Shown here: positions 8,022-16,131 of the stretch, one piece after another | Layout: the number at the start of each line of letters is the position of its first letter | Numbering within the stretch: the first letter of the stretch is position 1 | Notes under the pieces: generated by a model | Seen by the model: only the letters and a program-made list of their open reading frames with translations | Told to the model about the DNA's origin: nothing | The model's database searches: none | Assembly (NCBI GenBank): GCA_963793335.1 | Contig: CAWBZS010000004.1 | Location: 434,001 to 498,000 of the forward strand | Length of the DNA stretch: 64,000 nucleotides | Direction: 5' to 3' | Source of the DNA: Sva-07 sp963793335 | GTDB taxonomy: Bacteria > Actinomycetota > Acidimicrobiia > Acidimicrobiales > Ilumatobacteraceae | Made by a program: the position numbers and the translations under genes

Positions 8022-9026
8022 ATGAGCATCACCGACGACCATCTGGAGAGCACCACTGAGGCGATCGCCAAGCTGGAGGGGATCGAAGCGTCCGGCGACA
8101 TCGGCGAGTTCAATGCCCGCAAGCTCACGTTCGGACCGGACAAGGCCGTGATCGGACCGGTCGCTCATCTCGCGGCGGAACGCATCAGGCTGACGGCGCT
8201 CGAGTGGGAGCACTTCGAGGTCCGTCAGGTCGGCGCCACCCTCGGCGGGATCGTCAAGGGACTCGATCTGTCGAAGCCGCTCGCCGACGAGGTGTTCGAG
8301 GAACTGAGCCGGGCGTGGGTCGACTACAAGGTGCTGTTCTTCCGCGACCAGTTGCTCACACCCGACCAGCACCTCGCGTTCGCACGACGTTTCGGTGAAC
8401 TCGAAGAGCATCCGTTCCTGGCCAACAACGCCGAACGTCCCGAACTGGTTCGATTCGCCAAGGACGCCGACACCGGTGGGTACGAGAACGGTTGGCACCA
8501 CGACGTGACATGGCGCCAGGTGCCGTCGAAGGGGGCCATCCTCCGCGCCATCGAGGTCCCGGACACCGGTGGCGACACGGTCTTCTGCGACATGCACGCG
8601 GCCTACGAGGGGCTGTCGGACGAGTTGAAGGATCGCATCGAGGGCCTCGTCGCCGAGCACGACTACATGCAGGCGTTCGGCTCGACGATCGCCGGTGCGG
8701 ACGCTGCAGCGATGCGCGAGAAGTATCCCGTCGTCGAGCACCCGGTCGTGATCCATCACCCGGTCTCGGGCCAGCGCCTGCTGTACGTCAACCGCTTCTT
8801 CACCACCAGGATCGTCGGGCTCGACCCGGCCGAATCCGACGAGCTGCTGGTGACGCTGTTCGCGCAGGCCAACACACTCGAGTACCACTGCCGGTTGCAC
8901 TGGCATCCCAACTCGATCGCGATGTGGGACAACCTCGCGGTTCAGCACTACGCCTCGAGCGACTACTGGCCCGACGTGAGAGTGATGGAACGCGCGAGCA
9001 TCATCGGTGTCCGCCCCTCGTTCTGA
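8022..9026 (+). CDS. TauD/TfdA-family Fe(II)/2-oxoglutarate dioxygenase
   Basis: A 334-residue non-heme iron dioxygenase. The iron triad is H159-x-D161 in NGWHHDVTW and H309 in NLAVQHYAS; R320 or R324 near the C-terminus would hold 2-oxoglutarate. The core from ~70 to 334 matches taurine/alkyl-sulfate/2,4-D dioxygenases, while an extra N-terminal ~65 residues precede it. A GAGAGGAC ribosome-binding site precedes the ATG. The substrate cannot be read from sequence; no sulfonate transporter adjoins it. It is followed by a hairpin terminator and a convergent HNH gene. Confidence 0.9.
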   Translation: MSITDDHLESTTEAIAKLEGIEASGDIGEFNARKLTFGPDKAVIGPVAHLAAERIRLTALEWEHFEVRQVGATLGGIVKGLDLSKPLADEVFEELSRAWVDYKVLFFRDQLLTPDQHLAFARRFGELEEHPFLANNAERPELVRFAKDADTGGYENGWHHDVTWRQVPSKGAILRAIEVPDTGGDTVFCDMHAAYEGLSDELKDRIEGLVAEHDYMQAFGSTIAGADAAAMREKYPVVEHPVVIHHPVSGQRLLYVNRFFTTRIVGLDPAESDELLVTLFAQANTLEYHCRLHWHPNSIAMWDNLAVQHYASSDYWPDVRVMERASIIGVRPSF

Positions 9027-9177
9027 ACTCGAGCGGGACATCGGCTTCGCAGTCGCGGTCGATGCGTTCGATTCCGCCATGGAGGTGCGTCGAACCGATC
9101 TTGGGCTCCGGCTGGCGCCCACGCGGTCGGACGCGCCGTGACGAGCCGCGAGAGCCCAGCCCTGAGCGCCGCACGAG

Positions 9178-9198
9178 CCGAGACGCGGGACGTCTCGG
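9178..9198. terminator. Hairpin terminator between convergent genes
   Basis: CCGAGACG (9178-9185), five-base loop, CGTCTCGG (9191-9198): a perfect 8-bp stem in the gap between the dioxygenase gene (+) and the HNH gene (-). No clear T-run follows, so it may work with Rho or only stabilise 3' ends. Confidence 0.55.
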
Positions 9199-9217
9199 TG
9201 TGATCGACGTCGACCGG

Positions 9218-10645
9218 TCAGCAGATGGTGGTGCCGTCGGGGCCGATGATCCGCCACGTTCCGAGGTCGTCGCGGAACACCGTGAAGCCCCGTTCCTTGA
9301 AGTAGTTGTGACGGGGGCACAGCGGTGCGCCGTTGTCCGGGGCCGTTGGGCCACGAGTGGTCCAGCTGGTGAGGTGGTCGGCGTGACACCACGTGTGGGG
9401 CTGGTCGCACCCTGGCCAGATGCAGGTGGGCTCGAGCAGCATCACCGCTTCTCGGGCGAACCCGGTGAACAGGCGGGAGGTTCGGCCGAGATCGATCACG
9501 ACGCCCTTGGCATCGACCACCACTCTGCGAATCAGTGACCACAGCGAGACGCCGATGATCGCGGCCGGATCGACCCGGTTGCCCCGATCGGTGCGTGAGA
9601 TCACCTCGTGATAGCGGGACGGATCGATCGGCTCGTCGTCGGCCGCCGCCGCGGCGGTCGTGGCATCGATCACGAAGTTGACCGTTGGGAGCGGGCGCTT
9701 GGCGTCGGGCGGACAGGCAGCGGCGGCCCGGGCCATCTCCAACAAGGCATCGGCGCGTCGCTGTGCCTCGGTGCGCCGCAGCGCAGCCACGTCGACGTTT
9801 CCCTCGCCGAGTCGCGTGGTGGCCTCGGACCAGTCGCCGGCGAACTCGCGGTCGACGTAGCAGCTGAAGATCTCCAGGAACTCGGGCCCGCCGACCTCGT
9901 TGAGGGTTGCGTGGAGCGACCAGCCGCCCCCGGGCGACTGCTGGATCGACGCCGCCCGTCGTTCGTGCGCACGTTCGGCGCGCGTTGCCGCGCCGATCGG
10001 GTCGGCAAGCGCCTCCCACGTGAGCGCGCGCCGTTCGAATTCGTCGTAGGACACGTCCATCGCATCGGACATCAGTCGCCAGACACCCTCGCTGAGCACC
10101 GCCTCGGGTATCCGTGGGTTCGATGCGATTCGACTCATCAGTCGGGTCTGGGCCACGCCCACCTGCCCGCCACCGAGTGCGTGGTTCCAGACCTGCACGG
10201 AGCGGCGCAGCCGCGCCTGTTGCACACGCCCGTGTGCCTCGACGCCGGACAGCTGGAGGTGGTGCTTCATCCACGCCTTGGCGGTGAAGAATCCCTGATC
10301 GCGAAACGGCTGGGCCTGGTCGAGGTGGTCGGCCACGGCGGTGGCCGCAGCCTCGGACTGGCGGCGGAGCTGTTCGATGCCGAGTGCCCATGCAGCGACG
10401 GTGTCGGCATCGAACTCGCTCGGGTCGATGCGTTCGAGCATCGCCAATCCCTCGGCACACTGCTCGACCACGGCATGGACCAGCGTCGCTCGATCGAGTG
10501 GTCCGGCGCCGACGCGCACATCGGTGATCGGGTGGTAGGGCCGACCGGACGACTCGTCGGTGAACCACATGGCGCCGTCGTCGACGGCATCGCCGGCGGA
10601 CGAGTGGTGTCCCTCCACCCGCTGACGGACCTCGACGATGGTCAT
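9218..10645 (-). CDS. DUF222 domain HNH endonuclease-like protein (13E12 type)
   Basis: A 475-residue protein with an N-terminal DUF222 region (residues ~40-330) and a C-terminal HNH domain: CIWPGCDQPHTWCHADHL, then GAPLCPRHNYFKERGF. The HNH His and Asn and two zinc-binding Cys pairs are present, so nuclease activity is possible. Such 13E12-type genes are multicopy in many actinobacteria and are suspected to be mobile or homing elements, but their biology is poorly known. I chose the ATG at 10645; sequence upstream is Arg/Pro-rich and unlike the family. Confidence 0.88.
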   Translation of the reverse strand: MTIVEVRQRVEGHHSSAGDAVDDGAMWFTDESSGRPYHPITDVRVGAGPLDRATLVHAVVEQCAEGLAMLERIDPSEFDADTVAAWALGIEQLRRQSEAAATAVADHLDQAQPFRDQGFFTAKAWMKHHLQLSGVEAHGRVQQARLRRSVQVWNHALGGGQVGVAQTRLMSRIASNPRIPEAVLSEGVWRLMSDAMDVSYDEFERRALTWEALADPIGAATRAERAHERRAASIQQSPGGGWSLHATLNEVGGPEFLEIFSCYVDREFAGDWSEATTRLGEGNVDVAALRRTEAQRRADALLEMARAAAACPPDAKRPLPTVNFVIDATTAAAAADDEPIDPSRYHEVISRTDRGNRVDPAAIIGVSLWSLIRRVVVDAKGVVIDLGRTSRLFTGFAREAVMLLEPTCIWPGCDQPHTWCHADHLTSWTTRGPTAPDNGAPLCPRHNYFKERGFTVFRDDLGTWRIIGPDGTTIC

Positions 10646-10745
10646 GGCTCCATCATGACGAGGGGGTGTCACAGAGTTGCGGGGTCGTCGTCGGCTGGGG
10701 ACGGCCGCGGACCGATGAAAACCGCTCGCTGCTAGGTTCGGACGC

Positions 10746-10925
10746 ATGTTCGGCGGTCACATGGGGAATCCGAATCCACTGAAACAGGCCTACAAGTGTC
10801 AGACCTGCGGTGCCCCTCGCCCGCCGTACCAGTTCTACTGCGACCGGCACCTCGAGGACGGTGAGCGGGCCGACCGGCAGCCGTTGCTCGACCGGATCAT
10901 GCGCAAGTTGCTGGGTCGGTCGTAG
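10746..10925 (+). CDS. Small zinc-ribbon-like protein, unknown
   Basis: A 59-residue reading frame from ATG 10746. It contains YKCQTCGAP and, 12 residues on, YCDRHLEDGE, giving three Cys and one His spaced as in a treble-clef or ribbon zinc site. The C-terminus is basic (DRIMRKLLGRS). It sits between the start of the HNH gene (divergent) and a convergent unknown gene. The regular codon use and zinc motif make it likely to be real; the function is unknown. Confidence 0.6.
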   Translation: MFGGHMGNPNPLKQAYKCQTCGAPRPPYQFYCDRHLEDGERADRQPLLDRIMRKLLGRS

Positions 10926-10941
10926 CGAACCGTTCAGCGGC

Positions 10942-10958
10942 GACGAGCGGTGCTCGTC
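10942..10958. terminator. Hairpin between convergent genes
   Basis: GACGAGC, three-base loop, GCTCGTC. It separates the zinc-ribbon gene from the convergent gene whose stop (10957-10959) falls in the right arm. Confidence 0.5.
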
Positions 10959-11247
10959 AGGTGATGTCGTCGGTCACGTCGAACATCTCGAGCTGCTCCC
11001 ACGTGACGGCGACCTCGCTGACCACACGCCATCGCAAGCGTCCTCTCGAGCCGGGGCGGCGGATCTCGACGCGCTCTGCTCGCAACGATCGGGCCGACCC
11101 ATCGGGGTCGCGCAGGCTGATGCTGCCGTCGTGTTCGATGCCGGCCACCCGACCGACGACCCATCGGCCTTTGTCGGTGCGCCGGAACCTGATCGGCTCA
11201 CCCATCCGCAGCCCGAGACGGGCGAGTGAGGCGGGGGAGCGATGCAT
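10957..11247 (-). CDS. Conserved-looking 96-residue protein, unknown
   Basis: A short soluble protein with a pattern of beta strands: RFRRTDKGRWVVGRVAGIEH, then DGSISLRDPDGS and RSLRAERVEIRRP. This looks like an SH3-like barrel that might bind nucleic acid or another protein. There is no signal or membrane segment. The C-terminus is acidic (MFDVTDDIT). I do not recognise a named family. It lies 41 bp downstream of the SDR stop on the same strand. An alternative start at the Met of RMGEP (residue 15) would shorten it to 82 residues. Confidence 0.6.
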   Translation of the reverse strand: MHRSPASLARLGLRMGEPIRFRRTDKGRWVVGRVAGIEHDGSISLRDPDGSARSLRAERVEIRRPGSRGRLRWRVVSEVAVTWEQLEMFDVTDDIT

Positions 11248-11288
11248 CTCGTCGAGGACTGATCCGGGGCGGTGTCAGGGGTCGTGTT

Positions 11289-12071
11289 TCAGGCGCCGAT
11301 GGTACGTCGTTGGAGCTTGCGCATTCCGCCCAACCAGCGCTCGGGGTCGGACGCCTTGATCGCCATGTAGTCGGCGACCTCCGGGTGCGGCAGCACGAAG
11401 AACCGCTCGGCTTCGATCGCGTCCGCCACCTCGCTGGCGACGTCCGATGGCTCCAGCACCACGCCAGCCGCTCTGACCACGTTGCTGCCGGAGACCGCGT
11501 CGTCGGCGCCGTCGAGCATCGCCGTGTTGACGCCCTGCGGGCACAGGCACGTCACCTTCAACCCGGCGTCGCCGTAGGTGACCGCCAGGTACTCCGCAAA
11601 CGCCACCGCTGCCCGCTTCGTCAACGTGTACGGACCGGACCCGATCTGCAGCAGCAACCCGGCTGCCGACGCGGTCGAGCAGAAGTAGCCCTCGCCGCGC
11701 TCGAGCCACTCGGGCAGCAGGTACTTGGCGGCCCACCGGTGGGCGTGGACGTTGACAGCGAAGGCGAGCTCCCAGTCGTCCTCTGGTGTCTCGACCACGT
11801 TCCCGCCGGTGCCGACACCTGCGTTGGCGAAGAACAGGTCGATCGATCCGAGTGCTGCTCGTGCCTCATCGACGAGCGCTCGGTTGCCCGACTCGGTGCT
11901 CACATCGGCCGTGATCGCCGTCGCCCGCTCCAACGAGGCAGCGACACCGTCGGCTCCCCTGAGATCTGCGATCACCAGGTTGGCCCCTCGGGCGTGGAAC
12001 TCGCGAGCGAGCGCCTCGCCGATCCCGCGCCCGGCGCCGGTGACCACGATGTTGCGCCCTGTGAAATCCAT
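11289..12071 (-). CDS. Short-chain dehydrogenase/reductase
   Basis: A 260-residue classical SDR. The cofactor motif TGAGRGIG is at 11-18, FANAG at 81-85, the catalytic Ser at S135, and YTLTK (Y148, K152). D36 after the second strand favours NAD(H). The C-terminal tail FVLPHPEVADYM is seen in actinobacterial SDRs of unassigned substrate. The ATG at 12071 directly precedes the Rossmann core; the longer frame upstream is Arg-rich and non-homologous. Substrate not predictable. Confidence 0.88.
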   Translation of the reverse strand: MDFTGRNIVVTGAGRGIGEALAREFHARGANLVIADLRGADGVAASLERATAITADVSTESGNRALVDEARAALGSIDLFFANAGVGTGGNVVETPEDDWELAFAVNVHAHRWAAKYLLPEWLERGEGYFCSTASAAGLLLQIGSGPYTLTKRAAVAFAEYLAVTYGDAGLKVTCLCPQGVNTAMLDGADDAVSGSNVVRAAGVVLEPSDVASEVADAIEAERFFVLPHPEVADYMAIKASDPERWLGGMRKLQRRTIGA

Positions 12072-12211
12072 TGCCCCATCGTAGGAGCCCAGGGCCCGGC
12101 GCTCTCGGACCGCCGCGACCCTCGCCGCCGCGTGTAAACGTTGTGTGACACCTTGCTCACCTGCTCGCAGGTGCGCGCGCGACCGCCGAGACAGGGGTAC
12201 CGTGTCAACCA

Positions 12212-12415
12212 ATGACTGATGAGCGCACCGACTCCGAAGCAGTGATCACCGAAGCACTGAGCGTCATCGACGGCGCCCTTGCGCGAATGATGCAGCGCGA
12301 ACTCGTCTCGACGGGTGAGGTTGCCGACTTGTTGCTCGATGTGCGCACGCTGCTCACGTCCGAGCCCACCCCGCTGATCGAAACGATCGAAGCCGTCACC
12401 ACCGACGCCGTCTGA
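12212..12415 (+). CDS. Small acidic helical protein, unknown
   Basis: A 67-residue, acidic, probably all-helical protein (SEAVITEALSVIDGALARMM, then VADLLLDVRTLL). It has no Cys, signal peptide or membrane segment. The stop codon forms part of a hairpin shared with the convergent PAP2 gene. Its compact position between a divergent SDR and that hairpin supports a real gene, but I recognise no family. Confidence 0.5.
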   Translation: MTDERTDSEAVITEALSVIDGALARMMQRELVSTGEVADLLLDVRTLLTSEPTPLIETIEAVTTDAV

Positions 12416-12428
12416 GCCGGCGGCTCAG
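12412..12428. terminator. Bidirectional hairpin containing both stop codons
   Basis: CTGAGCC, loop GGC, GGCTCAG: a symmetric 7-bp stem. The left arm contains the TGA of the small acidic gene and the right arm the stop of the PAP2 gene on the other strand, so a single hairpin ends both genes. Confidence 0.6.
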
Positions 12429-12985
12429 GGAGCGAGCCGTCGGGCGACACGTCGCCCGACGATGCCGAGCAGCGCGCCGACCGCTGCACCTGCCACGACG
12501 TCGGATCCGTGATGGATTCTGACGTAGGCGCGACTGATGCCGACGATCGCAGCGATCTTCCACCACAGCATCCCCGTCTTCGGGCCGTCCCAGCCCGACA
12601 GGATCATCGCCGCAAACGCGGCGGAACTCGCGTGGCCGGACGGAAACGATGACGTGGTGGGCTGTCGCACGCGGAGGCGGTCGTCGCCGGTGGTCGTTGG
12701 CCGTTCACGTCGAAAGAGGCGTTTGATCCCTTGGTTGACGACCAGGCTCTCGACACCGAGCAGGACTGCGAGGACCAGCACCTGATCCGGGCGCCCCTTG
12801 GCAGCACCGCGCAGGATCCCGATCGAGTGCCAGATGACGCTGAAGTCGCCGACGTGGCTGGCGGTGCTGAACACTCGGTCGGCGACCGGGCTCCCGCGGA
12901 GCATCTCGAGGAGCTCGTCGACTCTCGCGTCGAACGAGTCGACGGTCGGTCCGAACTGACTCTGTCCTGGCGTCGGCTCGCTCAT
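12425..12985 (-). CDS. PAP2-family membrane phosphatase
   Basis: A 186-residue integral membrane phosphatase. All three signature motifs are present: KRLFRRERP (K88, R95, P96), SFPSGH (P115-H118) and SRAYVRIHHGSD (R152, H158, D162). Hydrophobic stretches at ~66-84, ~120-131, ~144-152 and ~164-177 are consistent with membrane segments. The family dephosphorylates lipid phosphates such as phosphatidate or undecaprenyl diphosphate; the exact substrate is unknown. Its start overlaps the stop of the RecB-like gene (ATGA), so the two are coupled. Confidence 0.88.
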   Translation of the reverse strand: MSEPTPGQSQFGPTVDSFDARVDELLEMLRGSPVADRVFSTASHVGDFSVIWHSIGILRGAAKGRPDQVLVLAVLLGVESLVVNQGIKRLFRRERPTTTGDDRLRVRQPTTSSFPSGHASSAAFAAMILSGWDGPKTGMLWWKIAAIVGISRAYVRIHHGSDVVAGAAVGALLGIVGRRVARRLAP

Positions 12986-13881
12986 GCGACGCCCGGCTCG
13001 GTTGCGGCGACGACCGTGTCTGCAACGGTGGTCGGTGATGCCAGCAGCGCCTCGTGCGCAGCGACCGCTTCGGTCGCAGCACGTGACGGGTCACCCCCGA
13101 ACGCCGGGCACCACTGCTGGAACGAGCACCAGTCGCACAGCTTGCTCTGGCGCGGTCGGAAGTCGCCGGTGGTGCATGCTCGCTCGACCGCTGACCACAC
13201 CGCGGTGGTGCGTGTGGTGATGAACTTCACCGACTGGGCCGACGGCACGGTTTCGATCGTCTCGCCCGACGACAGATACATGAGACGGATCTTGGCAGGG
13301 CGCTTGCCGAACACCGCCTCGCACAGGAACGAGTAGAAGTGCACGCCGGCGAGGCTCTTCTGCTCATAGTTTCCCGACGGGGCGCGACCGGTCTTGTAGT
13401 CGGTGACAACGAGCTCGCCATCGGCGTCGAGTTCGAGACGGTCGATGATGCCGCGCAGCGTGAGCGCGCCGACCTCGGCCTCCATCCAGAGCTCGAGCCC
13501 GATCTCTCGGACTGCGGTGGGGTCCTCCATCGCGAAGTACTTGTCGATCATCGCATGGCAGTCCCGGTCGAACTTCTCGACGGCATCGGCATCGAGGCGG
13601 AGGCCGACATAGTCGGGGTGGACTCGGTACTCCTCGAGCGCCGTCGTCATGTCGGCGGCGAGCGCCTCGGGGGTGCGTTCAGCGGCCGAACGCACGAACA
13701 GCAGCTCGAGCGCTCGGTGGACGATGCTGCCCTTGGTGGTCGCCGGCCCGGGCGCTTCGGGCAGCTTCTCGATGCTCGAGAACCGAAACTGCATCGGGCA
13801 CGACGTGAACGACGACACCCGCGACGGCGACAGCGAAGTCGGCACGGGAAACACTGGGGTCGACGTCTCGGTGGCGGCCAT
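12982..13881 (-). CDS. RecB-family exonuclease with Fe-S cysteines (Cas4/AddB-like)
   Basis: A ~299-residue PD-(D/E)XK nuclease. After LSPSRVSSFTSCPMQF with the first Cys, the core carries GIIDRLEL and VVTDYKTGRAP (Asp and Lys of the active site), and the C-terminus has CDWCSFQQWCP, giving the four Cys of an iron-sulfur cluster as in AddB and Cas4. No CRISPR array or cas genes are present, so a role in DNA repair is more likely. Start ATG 13881 is preferred over the in-frame ATG at 13890, which adds only three residues. It is upstream of and coupled to the PAP2 gene. Confidence 0.85.
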   Translation of the reverse strand: MAATETSTPVFPVPTSLSPSRVSSFTSCPMQFRFSSIEKLPEAPGPATTKGSIVHRALELLFVRSAAERTPEALAADMTTALEEYRVHPDYVGLRLDADAVEKFDRDCHAMIDKYFAMEDPTAVREIGLELWMEAEVGALTLRGIIDRLELDADGELVVTDYKTGRAPSGNYEQKSLAGVHFYSFLCEAVFGKRPAKIRLMYLSSGETIETVPSAQSVKFITTRTTAVWSAVERACTTGDFRPRQSKLCDWCSFQQWCPAFGGDPSRAATEAVAAHEALLASPTTVADTVVAATEPGVA

Positions 13882-13961
13882 ACAGCGCATCGTACGCGGG
13901 GGCTGTCACAACCTGGTGAGACCTCGCGTGGCCACGGTCGTTCCAGCACGATCTCCGAGAT

Positions 13962-13979
13962 GGACACCCTGCGGTGTCC
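13962..13979 (-). terminator. Hairpin after the alpha/beta-hydrolase gene
   Basis: GGACACC, four-base loop, GGTGTCC: a perfect 7-bp stem 15 bp beyond the stop of the minus-strand hydrolase gene and ahead of the RecB-like gene. It probably separates the two transcripts. Confidence 0.5.
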
Positions 13980-13994
13980 GACCGAAGCGTTCGC

Positions 13995-14861
13995 TCAGTC
14001 GATGGCCTCGCGAACGATGTCGGCCATCGCGGCCGGTTCGATGAACGGCGTGAAGTGGTTCCAGTCGTCGTTCTCGATGTAGCTGGCGTTCGGGAGTTGC
14101 TCGGCGATGTCGCTGGCGATCGCCGCCGGTCCGAACTCGTCGACCTTGCCGGCCACGACCACGACGCGAGTGTGGATGTCGGGCAGCTCGGCCCACGTGG
14201 TGTGCACGCCCCCGGTGTCGAACGTTCGGGCTTCGTGCTCGGGGTCGCACTTCAAGCGGACTCCCTCGGGGGCGGGCCGGAAACCATGCGCCACGTAGAG
14301 CCGAAGCACATCGGGGTCGAACGCCATCATCGGCGGCTTCGACGAGTAGTTGGCAATTGCATCTTGGAACGTCGGGAATGCTGCCCGCCGCTTGCGGGCT
14401 CCTCGCGACAGCACCGTGCCGTTGTTCTCGGTTCCCTCGTGCGGGTCGATCTCGCGCGGCGGGAAGACGATCGGCTCGAACGCCACGATCACGTCGAACA
14501 GCCCGGGGTCTCGATGTGCCGCCATCAGCAGACCGGCCCCGCCCATCGAATGGCCGAAACCGATCAGGCCCCCGTCGGGGGCCACCACTCTCGCTGCTGC
14601 GAGGGCGTCGTCGCCGTACCGCTCCCATTCGACGTTCCAGTCGTCGGGCCGAGCCGTGGCACCGTGGCCCCGATAGTCGAGGGCGTAGGACGTGAAGCTG
14701 TCGCTCAGTTCGTCGGCGATCGGCAGATAGCAGTAGCCGTGGAACCCGGTGGCATGCGACAGCAACAGCGGCCGACCCGCACCTCCGAATTCGTGGATCG
14801 CGACATGGACATGATCGGACGAGGCGGCACGCACCCGGTCATCATGGCGACGCCCGACCAA
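13995..14861 (-). CDS. Alpha/beta-fold hydrolase
   Basis: A 288-residue hydrolase. The oxyanion segment SHATGFHGYCY, the nucleophile elbow GFGHSMGG with its Ser, the acid in VVVAGKVDEFGP and the C-terminal DDWNHFTPF with the catalytic His are all recognisable. No lid or cofactor domain tells the substrate. ATG 14861 gives the longest frame; a GTG at 14834 would remove nine basic residues that look unlike the family and is equally plausible. It lies downstream of the acyl-CoA dehydrogenase gene on the same strand (41-bp gap) and could share its transcript. Confidence 0.82.
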   Translation of the reverse strand: MVGRRHDDRVRAASSDHVHVAIHEFGGAGRPLLLSHATGFHGYCYLPIADELSDSFTSYALDYRGHGATARPDDWNVEWERYGDDALAAARVVAPDGGLIGFGHSMGGAGLLMAAHRDPGLFDVIVAFEPIVFPPREIDPHEGTENNGTVLSRGARKRRAAFPTFQDAIANYSSKPPMMAFDPDVLRLYVAHGFRPAPEGVRLKCDPEHEARTFDTGGVHTTWAELPDIHTRVVVVAGKVDEFGPAAIASDIAEQLPNASYIENDDWNHFTPFIEPAAMADIVREAID

Positions 14862-14902
14862 CCTCGTCGAATCGTTCGCAAGGAGGCGGGAGGGCTCGAT
14901 CC

Positions 14903-16033
14903 TCAGGGCTTCGGCTCGCGGGGGAGCCCGAGCAGGCGCTCACCGATGATGTTGCGCTGCACCTGGCTGGAGCCGCCTGCGATGCGCCCACCCGGCGCGG
15001 CGAGCATGCCGGTCGCGGCCGGTCCGTCGAGCATCGCCTCGTCGCCGTCGAGCGCGCCGCGCAGCATCGCCACGTCGAACATCATCTCGGTGATGCCGAG
15101 CTTCATCAGCGACGCCGCCGTGGAGGCGACCGGCCCCTGGCGTTGCGCCAGATACTTGTAGGCGTTGCCCTGTCCGAAGAGCGTTGCGAGTTGTTGACGT
15201 TCGCTGGCCGTCAGCTCCCGACCCTGCGCAAGGTCGGCCATCTGGTCGAGCCGGCGCTCCAGTCCGATCACCGAGGTGCCGATGTGCCCACGCTCACTGG
15301 TCAGCACCGCCATCCCGACGCCCCAGCCGCTGTGGGCCGGTCCGAGGAGACAGTTCGCCGGGAGCGACACGTCGGTGAAGAACACCTCGTCGAACTCCGC
15401 TTCGCCGGTCATCTGTTTCAGCGGGCGCACGTCGATGCCTGGCAGATCCATCGGACAGAGAAAGAATGAGATGCCCTCGTGCTTGGGCGCTCCGTGTTCG
15501 CCGGTGGCATCGATCGGTCTGGTGCGCGCCATCAGGATGCCCCAGTTCGAGTACCGCCCTCCCGAGCACCAGACCTTCTGACCGTTGATCACGTACCGGT
15601 CACCGTCGAGATCGGCGCGGGTGTTCAGCGAGCCGAGATCGCTGCCGGCGCCCGGTTCGGAGAACAGCTGGCACCAGACGTGTTCTGTGGTGAGCGTCGC
15701 GCTGAGGTGTCGGTGCTGCTGCTCCGGCGTGCCGTAACGCATGATGGCGCCGCCGGCGAGCACGAAGCCGACCATGTTGAATGCAGCGGGAACGCCAGCC
15801 CGAGCGCACTCGAGCAGCCACGCGCCGTTGTGGTCGGCGCTGAGTCCACGACCGCCGTGCTCGGTGGGCCAATGGATGCCGGCCCACCCGGCGTCGGTGA
15901 GCGTTCGTTGCCAAGCCAGAGCATCGTCGGCGAGATCCGGCGGGCAGATCGCTCCGTAGTCGCGAGGCGCATGCTGGGCGTGGTCCGCCAGCCACGCCGC
16001 CGCCTCCCGTTGGAAGTCCTCCACCGTGATCAC
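14903..16033 (-). CDS. Acyl-CoA dehydrogenase
   Basis: A 376-residue FAD flavoprotein (GTG start) that introduces the 2,3-double bond into an acyl-CoA. Recognisable parts are WPTEHGGRGL near residue 55, the FAD/substrate segment QLFSEPGAGSDLGSL, VINGQKVWCSGG, and the C-terminal GSSQVQRNIIGERLLGLP. Length is normal. It is a single-gene member rather than one of a heterodimeric FadE pair, although half-site pairs are typical in sterol catabolism. Substrate chain is not predictable. Confidence 0.9.
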   Translation of the reverse strand: MITVEDFQREAAAWLADHAQHAPRDYGAICPPDLADDALAWQRTLTDAGWAGIHWPTEHGGRGLSADHNGAWLLECARAGVPAAFNMVGFVLAGGAIMRYGTPEQQHRHLSATLTTEHVWCQLFSEPGAGSDLGSLNTRADLDGDRYVINGQKVWCSGGRYSNWGILMARTRPIDATGEHGAPKHEGISFFLCPMDLPGIDVRPLKQMTGEAEFDEVFFTDVSLPANCLLGPAHSGWGVGMAVLTSERGHIGTSVIGLERRLDQMADLAQGRELTASERQQLATLFGQGNAYKYLAQRQGPVASTAASLMKLGITEMMFDVAMLRGALDGDEAMLDGPAATGMLAAPGGRIAGGSSQVQRNIIGERLLGLPREPKP

Positions 16034-16131
16034 GCCGCCGACGGTATCCGTCCGGCCGTTCTCGTGAACTACTGCACCCTCAGGAGGCGATGTTGTTCAC
16101 GAGAGCGGTGGTGTCGGCGGGGTGGGGTGCG

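Noticed and set aside
7866..10568. 900-codon open frame on the minus strand
   Set aside because: It is antisense to the TauD-type gene and runs into the HNH gene in another phase. Its translation is Arg/Pro-rich and shows no family motif, as expected of high-GC shadow frames.
14500..14530. Possible further copy of the CCCGGG palindrome
   Set aside because: Only AGCCCGGGGTCTCG-like similarity inside a coding gene, with no paired arms.
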